Shown here piece after piece: positions 19,775 through 30,997 of a stretch of DNA of 64,000 nt. This stretch comes from Phyllobacterium sp. YR531. Lineage in GTDB: Bacteria > Pseudomonadota > Alphaproteobacteria > Rhizobiales > Rhizobiaceae. The DNA is taken from positions 1-64,000 of the forward strand of contig NZ_AKIZ01000018.1 in NCBI RefSeq assembly GCF_000282595.1, written 5' to 3'. The first letter of the stretch is position 1. Every line of letters starts with the position of its first letter. The position numbers were made by a program, and so were the translations under genes. The notes beneath the pieces are model-generated. The model was not told the origin of the DNA, ran no database searches, and worked only from the letters and a program-made list of their open reading frames with translations.

Positions 19775-21088
19775 ATGGCGGATTTGTTTTCGGTAGGCGA
19801 TGATCCGGCTTCTGACCGGAGTCGGCCGCTTGCCGACCGTCTGCGCCCGCGCAATCTCAGCGAGGTAACCGGTCAAACCCAACTGACCGGGCCTGAAGGT
19901 GCGTTGACCCGGATGATCGATTCCGGGTCGCTTGGCTCAATGATTTTCTGGGGCCCACCGGGCACAGGAAAAACAACCGTTGCGCGGCTGTTGGCCAATG
20001 AAACAAACCTTGCCTTCGAACAGATTTCTGCAATCTTTTCGGGCGTGGCGGACCTCAAAAAAGTATTCGAGATGGCACGGTCGCGTAAAATGTCCGGCCG
20101 CCAGACGCTGCTTTTTGTGGATGAGATTCATCGATTCAATCGCGCGCAGCAGGATTCATTTTTGCCAGTTATGGAAGATGGCACCATTGTGCTTGTTGGT
20201 GCAACAACGGAAAATCCTTCCTTTGAACTCAATGCGGCTTTGCTTTCGCGTGCGAGGGTTCTGGTGTTTCAGCCGCATGATGAAACCAGCCTTGCCGCAC
20301 TTCTTGAGCGTGCCGAAAGCCACGAAGGCAAGCCGCTGCCATTGAACGACGATGCGCGCGCCAGTCTTGTGCGTATGGCCGATGGCGATGGTCGTGCAAT
20401 ACTGACCCTGGCGGAAGAAGTATGGCGAGCCGCACGCGAAGGCGAGGTTTTTGATGCCGAACGGGTGCAACAGATCGTGCAGCGTCGAGCTCCCGTTTAC
20501 GACAAGGGACAGGATGGCCATTACAACCTGATTTCAGCTTTACATAAATCCGTGCGCGGTTCTGATCCCGATGCAGCTTTGTACTATCTGTGTCGCATGT
20601 TTGATGCGGGCGAAGATCCACTTTATCTCGGACGGCGGCTGGTGCGAATGGCAAGTGAAGATATCGGACTTGCCGATCCTCAGGCATTGGTCATCTGCAA
20701 CGCCGCAAAAGACGCGTATGATTATCTGGGATCGCCCGAAGGTGAGCTGGCGCTGGCGCAAGCCTGCGTCTATCTCGCCACGGCCCCCAAATCCAATGCC
20801 GTATACACCGCTTACAAGGCTGCCATGGGAGCTGCCAAGGCCAATGGCTCGCTGCTGCCGCCCAAGCATATTCTCAACGCGCCGACAAAGCTGATGAAGG
20901 GCGAAGGGTACGGAAAAGGCTATGCCTATGACCACGACCAGCCTGACGCATTCTCGGGTCAGAATTATTTTCCCGAAGCGCTGGGACGTCAAAGCTTTTA
21001 CGATCCGCCAGAACGAGGCTTCGAACGGGAAATTCGCAAACGCATGGATTACTGGAACAAACTGCGCCAGGAGCGCGGCGAAACGTAA
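19775..21088 (+). CDS. rarA: Replication-associated recombination ATPase RarA (MgsA)
   Basis: 437 aa AAA+ protein of the clamp-loader/WRNIP1 group, acting at stalled forks. Walker A G-P-P-G-T-G-K-T-T is near residue 60 and Walker B L-L-F-V-D-E-I-H-R-F-N near residue 110; sensor 1 is G-A-T-T-E-N-P. The C-terminal tetramerisation domain includes Y-L-G-S-P-E-G-E-L-A-L-A-Q. It follows the DegP-like gene closely. A palindromic repeat follows downstream. Confidence 0.96.
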   Translation: MADLFSVGDDPASDRSRPLADRLRPRNLSEVTGQTQLTGPEGALTRMIDSGSLGSMIFWGPPGTGKTTVARLLANETNLAFEQISAIFSGVADLKKVFEMARSRKMSGRQTLLFVDEIHRFNRAQQDSFLPVMEDGTIVLVGATTENPSFELNAALLSRARVLVFQPHDETSLAALLERAESHEGKPLPLNDDARASLVRMADGDGRAILTLAEEVWRAAREGEVFDAERVQQIVQRRAPVYDKGQDGHYNLISALHKSVRGSDPDAALYYLCRMFDAGEDPLYLGRRLVRMASEDIGLADPQALVICNAAKDAYDYLGSPEGELALAQACVYLATAPKSNAVYTAYKAAMGAAKANGSLLPPKHILNAPTKLMKGEGYGKGYAYDHDQPDAFSGQNYFPEALGRQSFYDPPERGFEREIRKRMDYWNKLRQERGET

Positions 21089-21103
21089 TCTGCAGGACGG
21101 TTT

Positions 21104-21226
21104 TGCGTGGTTCGACGGGGCTCACCATGAGGAATGGTGTTGCGTTGCATGAAGGAAAATTCGGACCGTCGATGAACATCGTGCATTTTGCAGATTTTCC
21201 TCATGGTGAGCTTGTCGAACCACGCA
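21104..21226. repeat. Palindromic intergenic repeat, copy A
   Basis: 123 bases with near-complementary ends: left arm TGCGTGGTTCGACGGGG-CTCACCATGAGGAA (21104-21134), right arm TTCCTCATGGTGAG-CTTGTCGAACCACGCA (21197-21226). It resembles the ~103-bp palindromic elements described in Brucella (Bru-RS). The asymmetry GGGGCTC versus CTTGTC marks its orientation; copy B at 24276 has the reverse. It lies 15 bases after rarA and may act as a bidirectional mRNA 3' hairpin. Confidence 0.9.
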
Positions 21227-21363
21227 TAAGCACTCTGCAGTCTTTTATATTCGAAGCCCTTTACCTGAAACCAATCTGCATTTAGAAGTCCGCGACCGGA
21301 TAAGAATCCGGTAGCTTAGAAAACCACCCGCAATCGTTGGCGGGACTGGATAGGAGAAATCTT

Positions 21364-23346
21364 ATGTCGCAAGCAGTTGCAAAAACTGTATCCATGCAAT
21401 TCCCCGATGGCTCCAAGCGTGACTATGACGCTGCCATGACCGGCGCAGAACTTGCAGAATCAATTTCAAAATCACTGGCCAAAAAAGCCGTTGCCTACGC
21501 TGTCGATGGCACTGTCCGTGATTTGTCCGACCCGCTTGGTGCCTCCGGTGCGATCGAAATCCTGACCCGCGACGATCCGCGCTCCCTGGAACTGATCCGC
21601 CATGATTGCGCGCACGTTCTTGCAGAAGCTGTGCAGGAACTATTTCCCGGAACACAGGTCACTATCGGACCCGTCATCGAGAACGGTTTCTACTACGACT
21701 TTGCCAAGAACGAACCATTTACGCCGGAAGACTTGCCGCTAATCGAAAAAAAGATGCGGGAAATCATTGCCCGCAACAAGCCGTTCACCAAGGAAATCTG
21801 GTCACGTGAAAAAGCGCGTCAGGTCTTTGCCGAGAAGGGCGAGGTTTACAAGGTTGAGCTCGTTGATGCGATTGCCGAAGGGCAGGACCTTAAAATCTAT
21901 GCGCAGGGCGACTGGTATGATCTTTGCCGCGGCCCGCATATGGCTTCAACCGGGCAGATCGGAAATTCCTTCAAGCTGATGAAGGTTGCCGGGGCTTATT
22001 GGCGCGGTGACAGCAACAACCCCATGCTGAGCCGCATCTATGGCACGGCTTTTGCTAACGATAACGACCTCAATGCCTATCTTCACATGCTCGAAGAGGC
22101 AGAGAAGCGCGATCACCGCAAGCTTGGCCGTGAGATGGACCTTTTCCATTTCCAGGAGGAAGGCCCGGGCGTCGTGTTCTGGCATTCCAAGGGCTGGCGT
22201 ATGTTCCAGTCGCTGGTCAATTATATGCGCCGCAGGCTGGAGGGTGTGTATCAGGAAGTGAATGCCCCTCAGGTGCTCGACAAGTCGCTCTGGGAGACTT
22301 CCGGACACTGGGGCTGGTATCGTGACAACATGTTCAAGGTCACGGTTGCGGGCGATGAGACGGATGATGAGCGCATTTTTGCGCTCAAGCCGATGAATTG
22401 CCCGGGCCATGTTCAGATTTTCAAGCACGGCCTGAAGTCTTATCGCGACCTGCCGGTGCGTCTTGCGGAATTCGGCAATGTTCATCGTTATGAACCATCG
22501 GGCGCTTTGCATGGGCTGATGCGGGTTCGCGGGTTCACTCAGGATGATGCACACGTCTTCTGTACCGACGAACAGATGGCGGCGGAATGTCTGCGTATCA
22601 ATGACCTGATCCTCTCCGTCTACAAGGATTTCGGCTTCGAGGGTATTACGATCAAGCTGTCGACCCGTCCCGAAAAGCGTGTCGGTTCAGACGAATTGTG
22701 GGACCGTGCCGAAGCAGTCATGATGGGTGTTCTGGATAAGATCCAGCAGCAGTCGAACGATATCAAAACCGGTATTCTGCCCGGTGAGGGTGCGTTCTAC
22801 GGTCCGAAGTTCGAGTATACGCTGAAGGATGCCATTGGCCGCGAGTGGCAGTGCGGCACGACGCAGGTGGACTTCAACCTGCCGGAGCGTTTTGGCGCTT
22901 TCTACATCGACTCGACTTCCGAAAAGAAGCAGCCGGTCATGATCCATCGCGCCATCTGCGGCTCGATGGAGCGTTTCCTTGGTATATTGATCGAAAATTT
23001 CGCCGGTCACATGCCGCTATGGTTCGCGCCTGTGCAGGTTGTGGTTGCCACGATCACCACGGAAGCCGACGATTATGGCCGTCAGGTTGCCAAAGAGCTG
23101 AAGGCTGCAGGTCTGCAGGTCATCACTGATTTCCGCAACGAGAAGATCAACTACAAGGTGCGCGAGCATTCCTTGCAGAAGGTTCCGGTCATTCTCGTTT
23201 GCGGTATGCGTGAAGCAGAAGAACGCTCAGTCAACATGCGCCGTCTCGGTTCTCAGAACCAGACATCGCTATCACTGGATGAAGCTATCCAGCAGTTAAA
23301 GCATGAGGCGACACCGCCCGATCTGCTTCGTCTGGCAGCTGAATAA
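21364..23346 (+). CDS. thrS: Threonyl-tRNA synthetase
   Basis: 660 aa from ATG 21364 with AGGAG at 21352-21356; a TTG at 21337 is in frame but lacks a fitting ribosome site. Domain order: TGS (about 5-65), editing/SAD domain (about 70-230, with [10 protein letters not shown]), class II catalytic core (about 240-545), anticodon domain (about 550-650). The zinc-binding M-N-C-P-G-H-V and motif 3 [11 protein letters not shown] are visible. It charges tRNA-Thr and edits mis-charged Ser. Confidence 0.98.
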   Translation: MSQAVAKTVSMQFPDGSKRDYDAAMTGAELAESISKSLAKKAVAYAVDGTVRDLSDPLGASGAIEILTRDDPRSLELIRHDCAHVLAEAVQELFPGTQVTIGPVIENGFYYDFAKNEPFTPEDLPLIEKKMREIIARNKPFTKEIWSREKARQVFAEKGEVYKVELVDAIAEGQDLKIYAQGDWYDLCRGPHMASTGQIGNSFKLMKVAGAYWRGDSNNPMLSRIYGTAFANDNDLNAYLHMLEEAEKRDHRKLGREMDLFHFQEEGPGVVFWHSKGWRMFQSLVNYMRRRLEGVYQEVNAPQVLDKSLWETSGHWGWYRDNMFKVTVAGDETDDERIFALKPMNCPGHVQIFKHGLKSYRDLPVRLAEFGNVHRYEPSGALHGLMRVRGFTQDDAHVFCTDEQMAAECLRINDLILSVYKDFGFEGITIKLSTRPEKRVGSDELWDRAEAVMMGVLDKIQQQSNDIKTGILPGEGAFYGPKFEYTLKDAIGREWQCGTTQVDFNLPERFGAFYIDSTSEKKQPVMIHRAICGSMERFLGILIENFAGHMPLWFAPVQVVVATITTEADDYGRQVAKELKAAGLQVITDFRNEKINYKVREHSLQKVPVILVCGMREAEERSVNMRRLGSQNQTSLSLDEAIQQLKHEATPPDLLRLAAE

Positions 23347-23414
23347 TAGTGTTGCTGACAGCGCGGTGGGTTTCATCGCGCTGTCACAAATATTCGGGAT
23401 AATCCCCGAAATGA

Positions 23415-24257
23415 ATGCCGGGGCGCGCCAAGTTGCATTTTTCCGAACTTTCCTATGCCAACGACACCCAGACGCGTTTGACGCAATGGCTGATCCGCTC
23501 CATTGAAGCGATCTCTGGCCGCAATCATTATGTCGGGCTTTACAATACGTGGCGAACCGAGATTGTTCCGGCTGGAATAGATGTATTCTGCCGCATGATG
23601 GAGCTGATCAATATCAGACTCGAAGGGCCGGATCAGTGGCCGCCGCAGAACTTGCCCAATACCCCGCTGGTGCTTATCGCCAACCACCCGTTTGGCATTG
23701 GTGATGGTATTGCTGCGCTTGCGCTGGCTGAGCAATTGGGTCGCCCGTTCCGTGTTCTGATCAACAATGATCTTTTGAAAGTGCCGGAAATTCGGCCCTA
23801 TGCCTTGCCCGTCTGTTTCGACGAAACCAAGGAAGCCATGGCGATGAACATGGCGACGAGGCACGAAGCGGTGCGGCTTCTCAAGGAAGGCGTGACCATT
23901 GTTGTGTTCCCTGCTGGAGGCGTTGCGACGGCACGCAAAGGTTTTGGCCGTGCAGAAGATTTGCCGTGGAAAATCTTTCCCGCCAAACTCATCCGGCAGG
24001 CTCAGGCCTCTGTTATTCCGGTTTACTTCGGTGGACAGAATGGACGATTGTTTCACCTTGCTAGCAAGGTTTCGATGACATTGCGCATATCCCTGCTGAT
24101 CCGCGAGTTTCGCCGTCTTTCCGGCAAATCCATTAATGTCCGGATCGGCAATATCATCAGCTGGGAAGAGCTGAAGGCGATGGAAGACCGTCAGACGCTA
24201 TTGCAATATTTGTATAATGCAGTGTTTGCGTTGCAGCCTGTTTCAACAAAAAGATAG
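23415..24257 (+). CDS. Lysophospholipid acyltransferase-family protein
   Basis: 280 aa with an LPLAT (PlsC-like) fold. Block 1 is N-H-P-F-G-I-G-D, corresponding to the NHx(4-5)D motif, and the V-V-F-P-A-G-G-V block (about residue 165) corresponds to the FPEG-type substrate motif. It transfers acyl chains to a glycerol- or amino-lipid acceptor; which one is not clear, and the position-4 glycine spacing differs from standard PlsC. It stands alone between thrS and a palindromic repeat. Confidence 0.8.
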   Translation: MPGRAKLHFSELSYANDTQTRLTQWLIRSIEAISGRNHYVGLYNTWRTEIVPAGIDVFCRMMELINIRLEGPDQWPPQNLPNTPLVLIANHPFGIGDGIAALALAEQLGRPFRVLINNDLLKVPEIRPYALPVCFDETKEAMAMNMATRHEAVRLLKEGVTIVVFPAGGVATARKGFGRAEDLPWKIFPAKLIRQAQASVIPVYFGGQNGRLFHLASKVSMTLRISLLIREFRRLSGKSINVRIGNIISWEELKAMEDRQTLLQYLYNAVFALQPVSTKR

Positions 24258-24275
24258 AGATTGCAGGTCTTGTAG

Positions 24276-24395
24276 TGCGTGGTTCGACAAGCTCACCATG
24301 AGGAAGGTGGTTTGTTTGCGAGAACCATCAAGAGTTGCTAGAGCGGCTCTGCAGTATAAACAGTCTCCTCATGGTGAGCCCCGTCGAACCACGCA
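24276..24395. repeat. Palindromic intergenic repeat, copy B (inverted relative to A)
   Basis: 120 bases. Left arm starts TGCGTGGTTCGACAAG-CTCACC, right arm ends GGTGAGCCCCG-TCGAACCACGCA. The arm variants are swapped relative to copy A, so the element is inserted in the opposite orientation. It lies between the acyltransferase and a convergent gene, with 23 bases to the latter's stop. Confidence 0.9.
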
Positions 24396-24418
24396 AAACA
24401 CTGTGTTCCATTGCCCCG

Positions 24419-25489
24419 TCAGTCCAGCGGCTCTTCACCCTCGGCGGGTTGATTCGGTTGGGCTGCGGTGCTCGCGCCGTTGGAAGCGATCACTTCGACA
24501 TCCTCGTTGCGTCCAGCCACAACCTTGAAATCACGCTGGTAAATCTTGTCCTTGTTCTTGGCGATGATGACATATTCGCCTTCCGCAAGAACCATGGATG
24601 CGAAAGCGCCAACGCTTTCCCGAACTATATCGCCTGATGTCGTCAGTACGGACCAAGCCGTGTCGGCGAGCGCTTCGCCGCCAGCCTCACGGACCAGCTT
24701 CATGGTCATCAGCGCAGCACGATGTTCAACATTCGCCTCGGTGATCTTGCCAGCCTCAACACGGATATCCGAGCGGATGACGGCATTGGCAGTGCCGTAA
24801 TTGGACACGATCTGATAGGTGCCGGTATTCAACCGCACCACGCTGTCCGGTTTGACATCGGGAATGATCAGAGCACGCTCGCCGTTGGCATCTTCGTGAT
24901 CCTCATAGATGGCAAATCTCAAGCGATCAGGCGGAATACGTCCGCCACCGGAGAGAACGGCGTTCAGCTTGATCCCGCCCGCATCGAGAATCATTGTCTC
25001 ACTGCGCTTGGCGCGGGTCATGGAAATGCGCTTTGTAGCGCCGGCACGACCGAAAGCAACATGGATCAGATAGCTGCCGGGAGCGAGGTTGAACGAAGTC
25101 GTGCCACCCTTTGCTGTCGCGAGTAAGCTAAGCTTGCCATCAGGCCCGGGGTCGGGCGAAAATACTCGCCACACCAGACCACGGCCAATCGCTTCACTGT
25201 CATCTGACAGCTTGGCTGTAAGGATAAGTTCAGGCTCATTGACCAGCGGGCTATTTTGCGGGGCTTTCGGATTGGCGTATTCGTTCAAATTGGGAATCTT
25301 CGGCAAATCGCCTTTGCCCGCAGGGGGAACAATAGCTGGCAGATCAAGCGGAGCTGTTTCCGGTAGGTCCTGAGTCAGCGACTGAGCAAATGCGATGGGT
25401 GTTGCCAGCGACAGACAGATAAATGCTACAACAGCAAACAAAGGTTTGCGGAGAATGCTGCCTGTGGCAATTGTCTGGAATACGCCCAT
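24419..25489 (-). CDS. Exported protein of unknown function, beta-rich
   Basis: 356 aa. A signal peptide is visible (hydrophobic residues about 15-34, then A-F-A-Q). The mature part has a proline-rich stretch (about 42-80) followed by three or four beta-rich modules with patterns such as L-A-P-G-S-Y-L-I-H-V, L-N-T-G-T-Y-Q-I-V and L-A-E-G-E-Y-V-I-I, which look like carboxypeptidase-regulatory/Ig-like folds. Conserved in related bacteria as far as I recall; the function is not known to me. Ends in a low-complexity acidic tail. Confidence 0.8.
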   Translation of the reverse strand: MGVFQTIATGSILRKPLFAVVAFICLSLATPIAFAQSLTQDLPETAPLDLPAIVPPAGKGDLPKIPNLNEYANPKAPQNSPLVNEPELILTAKLSDDSEAIGRGLVWRVFSPDPGPDGKLSLLATAKGGTTSFNLAPGSYLIHVAFGRAGATKRISMTRAKRSETMILDAGGIKLNAVLSGGGRIPPDRLRFAIYEDHEDANGERALIIPDVKPDSVVRLNTGTYQIVSNYGTANAVIRSDIRVEAGKITEANVEHRAALMTMKLVREAGGEALADTAWSVLTTSGDIVRESVGAFASMVLAEGEYVIIAKNKDKIYQRDFKVVAGRNEDVEVIASNGASTAAQPNQPAEGEEPLD

Positions 25490-25612
25490 GCAAGCTTTTG
25501 ATCCGAAGCCGGTGGCAATTTCAAGGCTTTTCTCAATCTCGTGTCTTTACTTGGCTGATAAAACGAAGCCATTGTCCGCGCAGTATTACAACAGGGTCGT
25601 TTCGATTACTCC

Positions 25613-26206
25613 ATGAACACATCTGCATCCACGTCAGTGCTCGATTTTCTATCGACAAGAAGCTCCACACCGATCTCCGCCATTGGTCTTCCAGCGCCAT
25701 CGGACGAAGAGATTCGCAAGATCATCACCATTGCTTCGCGAGTGCCGGACCACGGCCGTCTGACACCTTGGCGGTTCATTCTTTATCGGGGAGATGCGCG
25801 CGTTGAGGTTGGGAAATATCTCGCAGAGCTTTGCGAAGAGCGTGAAGGTCCGCTGACAGAGCAACGGCGCGAACAGGAATTGAAGCGTTTCGCCCGTGCT
25901 CCGCTGGTTATCGGTGTTGTCTTCTCTCCCGTTGAACATCACATTCCTGAATGGGAACAGTTCCTGTCCTCCGGTGCAGCGGCCATGAAACTGTGCCTCG
26001 CTGCCAATGCGCTCGGATATGTCACGAACTGGATCAGCAATTGGTATTCATCTGACGAGAAGGGCCGGGCGCTGCTGGGTCTTGCGCCACATGAACGGGT
26101 TACAGGTTTCATCCATATAGGAACTTGTGAACAAAAAGTGCCTGAACGTCCCCGTCCGGAAGTTGATGCGGTGCTTTCTGAATATTCTGGGCCTTGGAAA
26201 GGCTGA
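25613..26206 (+). CDS. Nitroreductase-family FMN oxidoreductase
   Basis: 197 aa, nitroreductase fold. R-S-S-T-P near residue 17 and R-V-P-D-H-G-R-L-T-P-W-R (about 45-56) fit the FMN-binding and active-site region; G-Y-V-T-N-W-I-S corresponds to the dimer/FMN core. Members reduce nitro compounds or quinones using NAD(P)H; the physiological substrate is unknown. The next gene, also flavin-dependent, begins 8 bases after the stop. Confidence 0.9.
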   Translation: MNTSASTSVLDFLSTRSSTPISAIGLPAPSDEEIRKIITIASRVPDHGRLTPWRFILYRGDARVEVGKYLAELCEEREGPLTEQRREQELKRFARAPLVIGVVFSPVEHHIPEWEQFLSSGAAAMKLCLAANALGYVTNWISNWYSSDEKGRALLGLAPHERVTGFIHIGTCEQKVPERPRPEVDAVLSEYSGPWKG

Positions 26207-26214
26207 GTACGGCA

Positions 26215-26826
26215 ATGTTCTACAAATATGCTGACGGGCACGGATTACCGCACGATCCATTGAAGGCAATCGTTGCACCGCGGCCAATAGGCTGGATTTC
26301 AAGCCGGTCGAAGACCGGCGCGATCAACCTTGCGCCTTTCTCTTTCTTCAACATGATCAGCACAAAGCCGTGTCTCGTCATGTTCTGTTCGGAGGGCTAC
26401 AAGGACAGCGTTGCCTTTGTTGAAGAGACAGGAGAGTTTGCTGCCAATCTGGTCAGCAGCCACCTGGCTGTTGCAATGAATGCAAGTTCGGTGAATGCGC
26501 CACGCGGCACCAGTGAATTCGTTTATGCGGGACTGACACCGGCAGACTGTGAATTGATCACCGCGCCGCGTGTAACAGAAGCCTTTGCCTCGCTTGAATG
26601 TGTGGTGACAGAGGTTCGTCGACCGAAAGACCGCAACGGCAATCCTGTTGCTGCAATTATGGTCATAGGCGAAGTGGTCGGTGTTCACATCAGCGAAGAT
26701 GTTCTGACCGATGGCCTCGTTGATATTACCAAGTCCAAGCCGGTTTCCCGGCTCGGCTACATGGATTTCGCCACCACTGAGGTAACCTACCAGATGTTCA
26801 GGCCCAAATGGGGCGAATCAAAGTGA
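26215..26826 (+). CDS. Flavin reductase-like FMN-binding protein
   Basis: 203 aa from ATG 26215. Belongs to the flavin reductase-like domain family (split-barrel FMN-binding): I-V-A-P-R-P-I-G-W-I-S-S and N-L-A-P-F-S-F-F-N near residues 20-45 are the usual flavin contacts. It probably shares a transcript with the nitroreductase 8 bases upstream. Its last nine bases overlap the convergent CoA-lyase gene. The substrate is unknown. Confidence 0.88.
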   Translation: MFYKYADGHGLPHDPLKAIVAPRPIGWISSRSKTGAINLAPFSFFNMISTKPCLVMFCSEGYKDSVAFVEETGEFAANLVSSHLAVAMNASSVNAPRGTSEFVYAGLTPADCELITAPRVTEAFASLECVVTEVRRPKDRNGNPVAAIMVIGEVVGVHISEDVLTDGLVDITKSKPVSRLGYMDFATTEVTYQMFRPKWGESK

Positions 26827-27687
26827 TCTTGCTCTGGTAATAAGCCGCTCCGCTCGCTTCAGATGCGGCCGGTCGAACATTTTACCGTCAATACCTATAA
26901 CGCCGGCAGAAGGGTCCGCTGCAAATGCTGCAATTATCCGTTCTGCCTGCTCGATTGCTTCAGCCGAAGGCGTGAACACCTTATTGATGGTCGCAATTTG
27001 CGCCGGGTGTATTGCCAGTTTGGCCGTGAATCCATCGCGAGCAGCCTCCACGCATTCACGGGCGAGGCCCTCTTCGTTGCGATAATCAATGTAGACAGTA
27101 TCAATAGCGGCAACATCCGCAGCAGAGGCACCGAGAATTGTAACAGCGCGCGCCATGCGAAACACGTCGGTGTAAACGCCTGCCTCGTTTCGTACAGCTG
27201 TTGCGCCGATAACGGCAGAGAGATCTTCTGCACCCCAGCTGACGCCGATCAATCGTTTCGACGCGTCCGGATAGGTTCCTGCGGATAGAGTCCCGATTGC
27301 GGTTTCGGTGATGATTGCAATGATCTGCGTAACGCCTTCAGCAAGTCCCGTCAGTGCCTCATGCACATTCAGTTTGGTCGAGAGCTGCGTTACATCCTTA
27401 CCGCTATTGGATTTGGGAAGAAGAATACCAACAGGCAGGGATGGCATGACTGCGGCAAGGTCGTCATCGGCAAGGCCGCTGGCCAGATCGTTAATGCGCA
27501 CAAACAGGCGAGGTGAGGACCTGCCGTGGTTTGATTTCAGAAAATCAGCGGTAATTTGCCGGGCGGCTGCTTTGCGCTCCGCACTGACGGAATCTTCAAG
27601 GTCAATCAGCAAAACGTCAGCTTCGCTGGTCAGGCCCTTTTCCAGTTTTTTCTCCGAATCGCCCGGGATGAACAGGAGGGAGCGCAT
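26818..27687 (-). CDS. CitE-like CoA ester lyase (HpcH/HpaI family)
   Basis: 289 aa from ATG 27687. TIM-barrel of the citrate lyase beta/malyl-CoA lyase type: R-S-L-L-F-I-P-G near the start, D-L-E-D-S-V near residue 30, R-I-N near residue 64, I-T-E-T-A and S-W-G-A-E-D-L for metal binding. Likely cleaves or forms a malyl-CoA-type thioester. It overlaps the MaoC gene upstream by one base (TGATG), so the two work together, most simply as hydratase plus lyase on the same CoA ester. The exact substrate is not certain. Confidence 0.88.
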   Translation of the reverse strand: MRSLLFIPGDSEKKLEKGLTSEADVLLIDLEDSVSAERKAAARQITADFLKSNHGRSSPRLFVRINDLASGLADDDLAAVMPSLPVGILLPKSNSGKDVTQLSTKLNVHEALTGLAEGVTQIIAIITETAIGTLSAGTYPDASKRLIGVSWGAEDLSAVIGATAVRNEAGVYTDVFRMARAVTILGASAADVAAIDTVYIDYRNEEGLARECVEAARDGFTAKLAIHPAQIATINKVFTPSAEAIEQAERIIAAFAADPSAGVIGIDGKMFDRPHLKRAERLITRARSL

Positions 27688-28142
27688 CAGGAGGCACTCT
27701 TCGATTTCATCATGGCCTGCCGCGTGCATTTTGCAACGAGAACGCCGTGCTGGTTAAAGGCGCGATGCTCAAACTCAACGATGCCACGATCGGGCTTGGA
27801 TCTGGACGGGCGGGTGGAGATGACCTGTGTTTCCACGCGCACCGTATCGCCATGGAACAACGGTGAAGGAAATGTCACATCGGTCATGCCGAGATTGGCG
27901 ATTGTCGTGCCGATTGTGGTATCATTTACAGAAATTCCGATCATTAAACCCAATGTAAACAATGAGTTGACGAGAGGTTTTCCCCATTCGGTCTTGCTGG
28001 CGAAGTCAAAATCGATGTGAAGCGGCTGGGTGTTCAAGGTCATGACCGAAAACAGCATGTTGTCGCTTTCGGTGATTGTCTTGCGAAGCGCATGATTAAA
28101 GACGTGCCCAACCTCAAACTCTTCCAGATACAAGCCAGCCAT
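27687..28142 (-). CDS. MaoC-like enoyl-CoA hydratase
   Basis: 151 aa hot-dog fold protein. The N-terminal F-E-V-G-H-V-F and the T-x-x-D-N-M-L-F-S-V-M-T-L-N-x-x-P-L-H-I-D segment match the MaoC hydratase-2 motif, with D and H as catalytic pair. Single hot-dog, so probably a dimer. It is translationally coupled to the CoA-lyase gene; a role resembling mesaconyl-CoA/beta-methylmalyl-CoA chemistry is possible but not shown. Confidence 0.88.
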   Translation of the reverse strand: MAGLYLEEFEVGHVFNHALRKTITESDNMLFSVMTLNTQPLHIDFDFASKTEWGKPLVNSLFTLGLMIGISVNDTTIGTTIANLGMTDVTFPSPLFHGDTVRVETQVISTRPSRSKPDRGIVEFEHRAFNQHGVLVAKCTRQAMMKSKSAS

Positions 28143-28303
28143 AATATTTTGAACCTCCGCAATGATTTTGCGGGAGACTATGACGGCATTGGGCAGATCG
28201 CAACAGGGCTACATCGTCCATCGTGGTTAATGAATATGGTGAACCGATCGTAAACCTTTTTCCCCTAATCTCGATCCAGAAGAAAAATCGGGGGCGATAA
28301 GAG

Positions 28304-29452
28304 ATGCCGATACAACACTATCTCAGGATGATCGAGAACGCTTCGGTGGCGCAACGTTGTCATGCCACGGCTGCCCTGGCACATATTTATCTGCACTCCG
28401 AACTTGAGCATGATGAGCATTGCGCCACAGAAGCTGTGCTTACGCTGCTCCTTGATGATCCTTCGCCAAAAGTACGGCTTGCGCTGGCGGATGCTTTTTC
28501 AACGAGCGTGCGTGCACCGGCCCATATTGTTGCCAGCCTTGCGCGTGACCAGATCGAAATCGCCACCTACATTCTGGGTCGCTCAGTGTTGTTAAGTGAC
28601 AGTGATCTGATTGATTGTGTTGCGGGCGGTTGTGGTGAGGCGCAACGCGTAATCGCCGGGCGGGCGAGGGTGTCGCCAACTGTTTGCGCTGCGATTATCG
28701 AAGTGGGCGAAACAGCAGCTGTTCTTGAACTGCTCGCCAATACTCAGGCAAAAATCATGCCTGTAAGCTACCGGCGTGTGCTCGAACGTCTGGGGCATCT
28801 TGCAGAAGTGAGATCTCTGCTGGTTGATGATGACCGGATTCCAGCCGATTGCCGTCACATGCTGGCTGTTAAAACAGCGGAAGCGCTATGCCAGATGGAT
28901 ATTGTTCAGGCATTAATGGGAACGCGCAGGGCGGAGCGGATCACACAGGATGCCTGTGTCAAAGCTTCCATTGATCTGGTAGCGGCAACGCCCATGGAAG
29001 AATATCCTGCTCTGATCGAGCATTTGCAACTGCGCGGTGACATTACGACAGCATTTGTCATTCGGGTGGTCGCAACAGGAAAGATCGATTTCTTCGGTGC
29101 TATTCTTGTGGCACTGTCGGGTTACAAGCACAGCCGTGTCCGCAGTCTGCTTATTGATGGCCGCCCGCATGTGTTGAGTGCACTGTTCAGCGCTGCAGGA
29201 TTAGCCGAGAGTACACATGGCTCTTTGTGCATCGCCATTCAGAACTGGCGCGACATCGCCAATGGCAAGCGCAAACTTGGTTTGCATGATGTGGTCCGCA
29301 ATATGATCGAACAGATTGCCGCGCCCGAACTCGGCACAGAGGCAATTCCGGCGGCCGCCAATGACGATATGCTTTCACTGCTCAATGGCATTTATCGTGA
29401 TGCAATACGGGAGAACGCCCGCCGCGATATGCTTTTGATCGCAGCAGCCTAG
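28304..29452 (+). CDS. DUF2336 repeat protein
   Basis: 382 aa, all-alpha with HEAT-like repeats: L-L-L-D-D-P-S-P-K-V-R-L-A-L-A-D-A-F (about 48-65) and A-G-R-A-R-V-S-P-T-V recall the DUF2336 family, common in alphaproteobacteria and of unknown function. No signal peptide or membrane helix. Monocistronic, with a terminator after it. Confidence 0.85.
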   Translation: MPIQHYLRMIENASVAQRCHATAALAHIYLHSELEHDEHCATEAVLTLLLDDPSPKVRLALADAFSTSVRAPAHIVASLARDQIEIATYILGRSVLLSDSDLIDCVAGGCGEAQRVIAGRARVSPTVCAAIIEVGETAAVLELLANTQAKIMPVSYRRVLERLGHLAEVRSLLVDDDRIPADCRHMLAVKTAEALCQMDIVQALMGTRRAERITQDACVKASIDLVAATPMEEYPALIEHLQLRGDITTAFVIRVVATGKIDFFGAILVALSGYKHSRVRSLLIDGRPHVLSALFSAAGLAESTHGSLCIAIQNWRDIANGKRKLGLHDVVRNMIEQIAAPELGTEAIPAAANDDMLSLLNGIYRDAIRENARRDMLLIAAA

Positions 29453-29516
29453 GGATTTTGCTGCACGGATTGAACATTTCATTACAAAAAACCGTGGCTC
29501 TTTGAATGAAATAATC

Positions 29517-29554
29517 GATGCGCCGTGCCCGAACCGGCGCATCATTGCTTTTTT
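29517..29554 (+). terminator. Rho-independent terminator after the DUF2336 gene
   Basis: GATGCGCCG (29517-29525) and CGGCGCATC (29535-29543) form a perfect 9-bp stem, followed by ATTGC and a TTTTTT run. It is 65 bases after the stop. Confidence 0.85.
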
Positions 29555-29722
29555 ATTGAGCCGGAAAACCCTGCTTTCTGGCAGTCAACCAAATTAAATA
29601 AATCATATCATTGGCTTAGCATTGATTTCTGATTCAGTTTCTTAGTTGTTCCAAGCTACCGCAAGTAAACGGCCCGTTGCCGCTACGCTGATCTTTTATG
29701 CTACTATGGGCAAAAGGCATAA

Positions 29723-30994
<1,272 letters not shown>

Positions 30995-30997
30995 TCA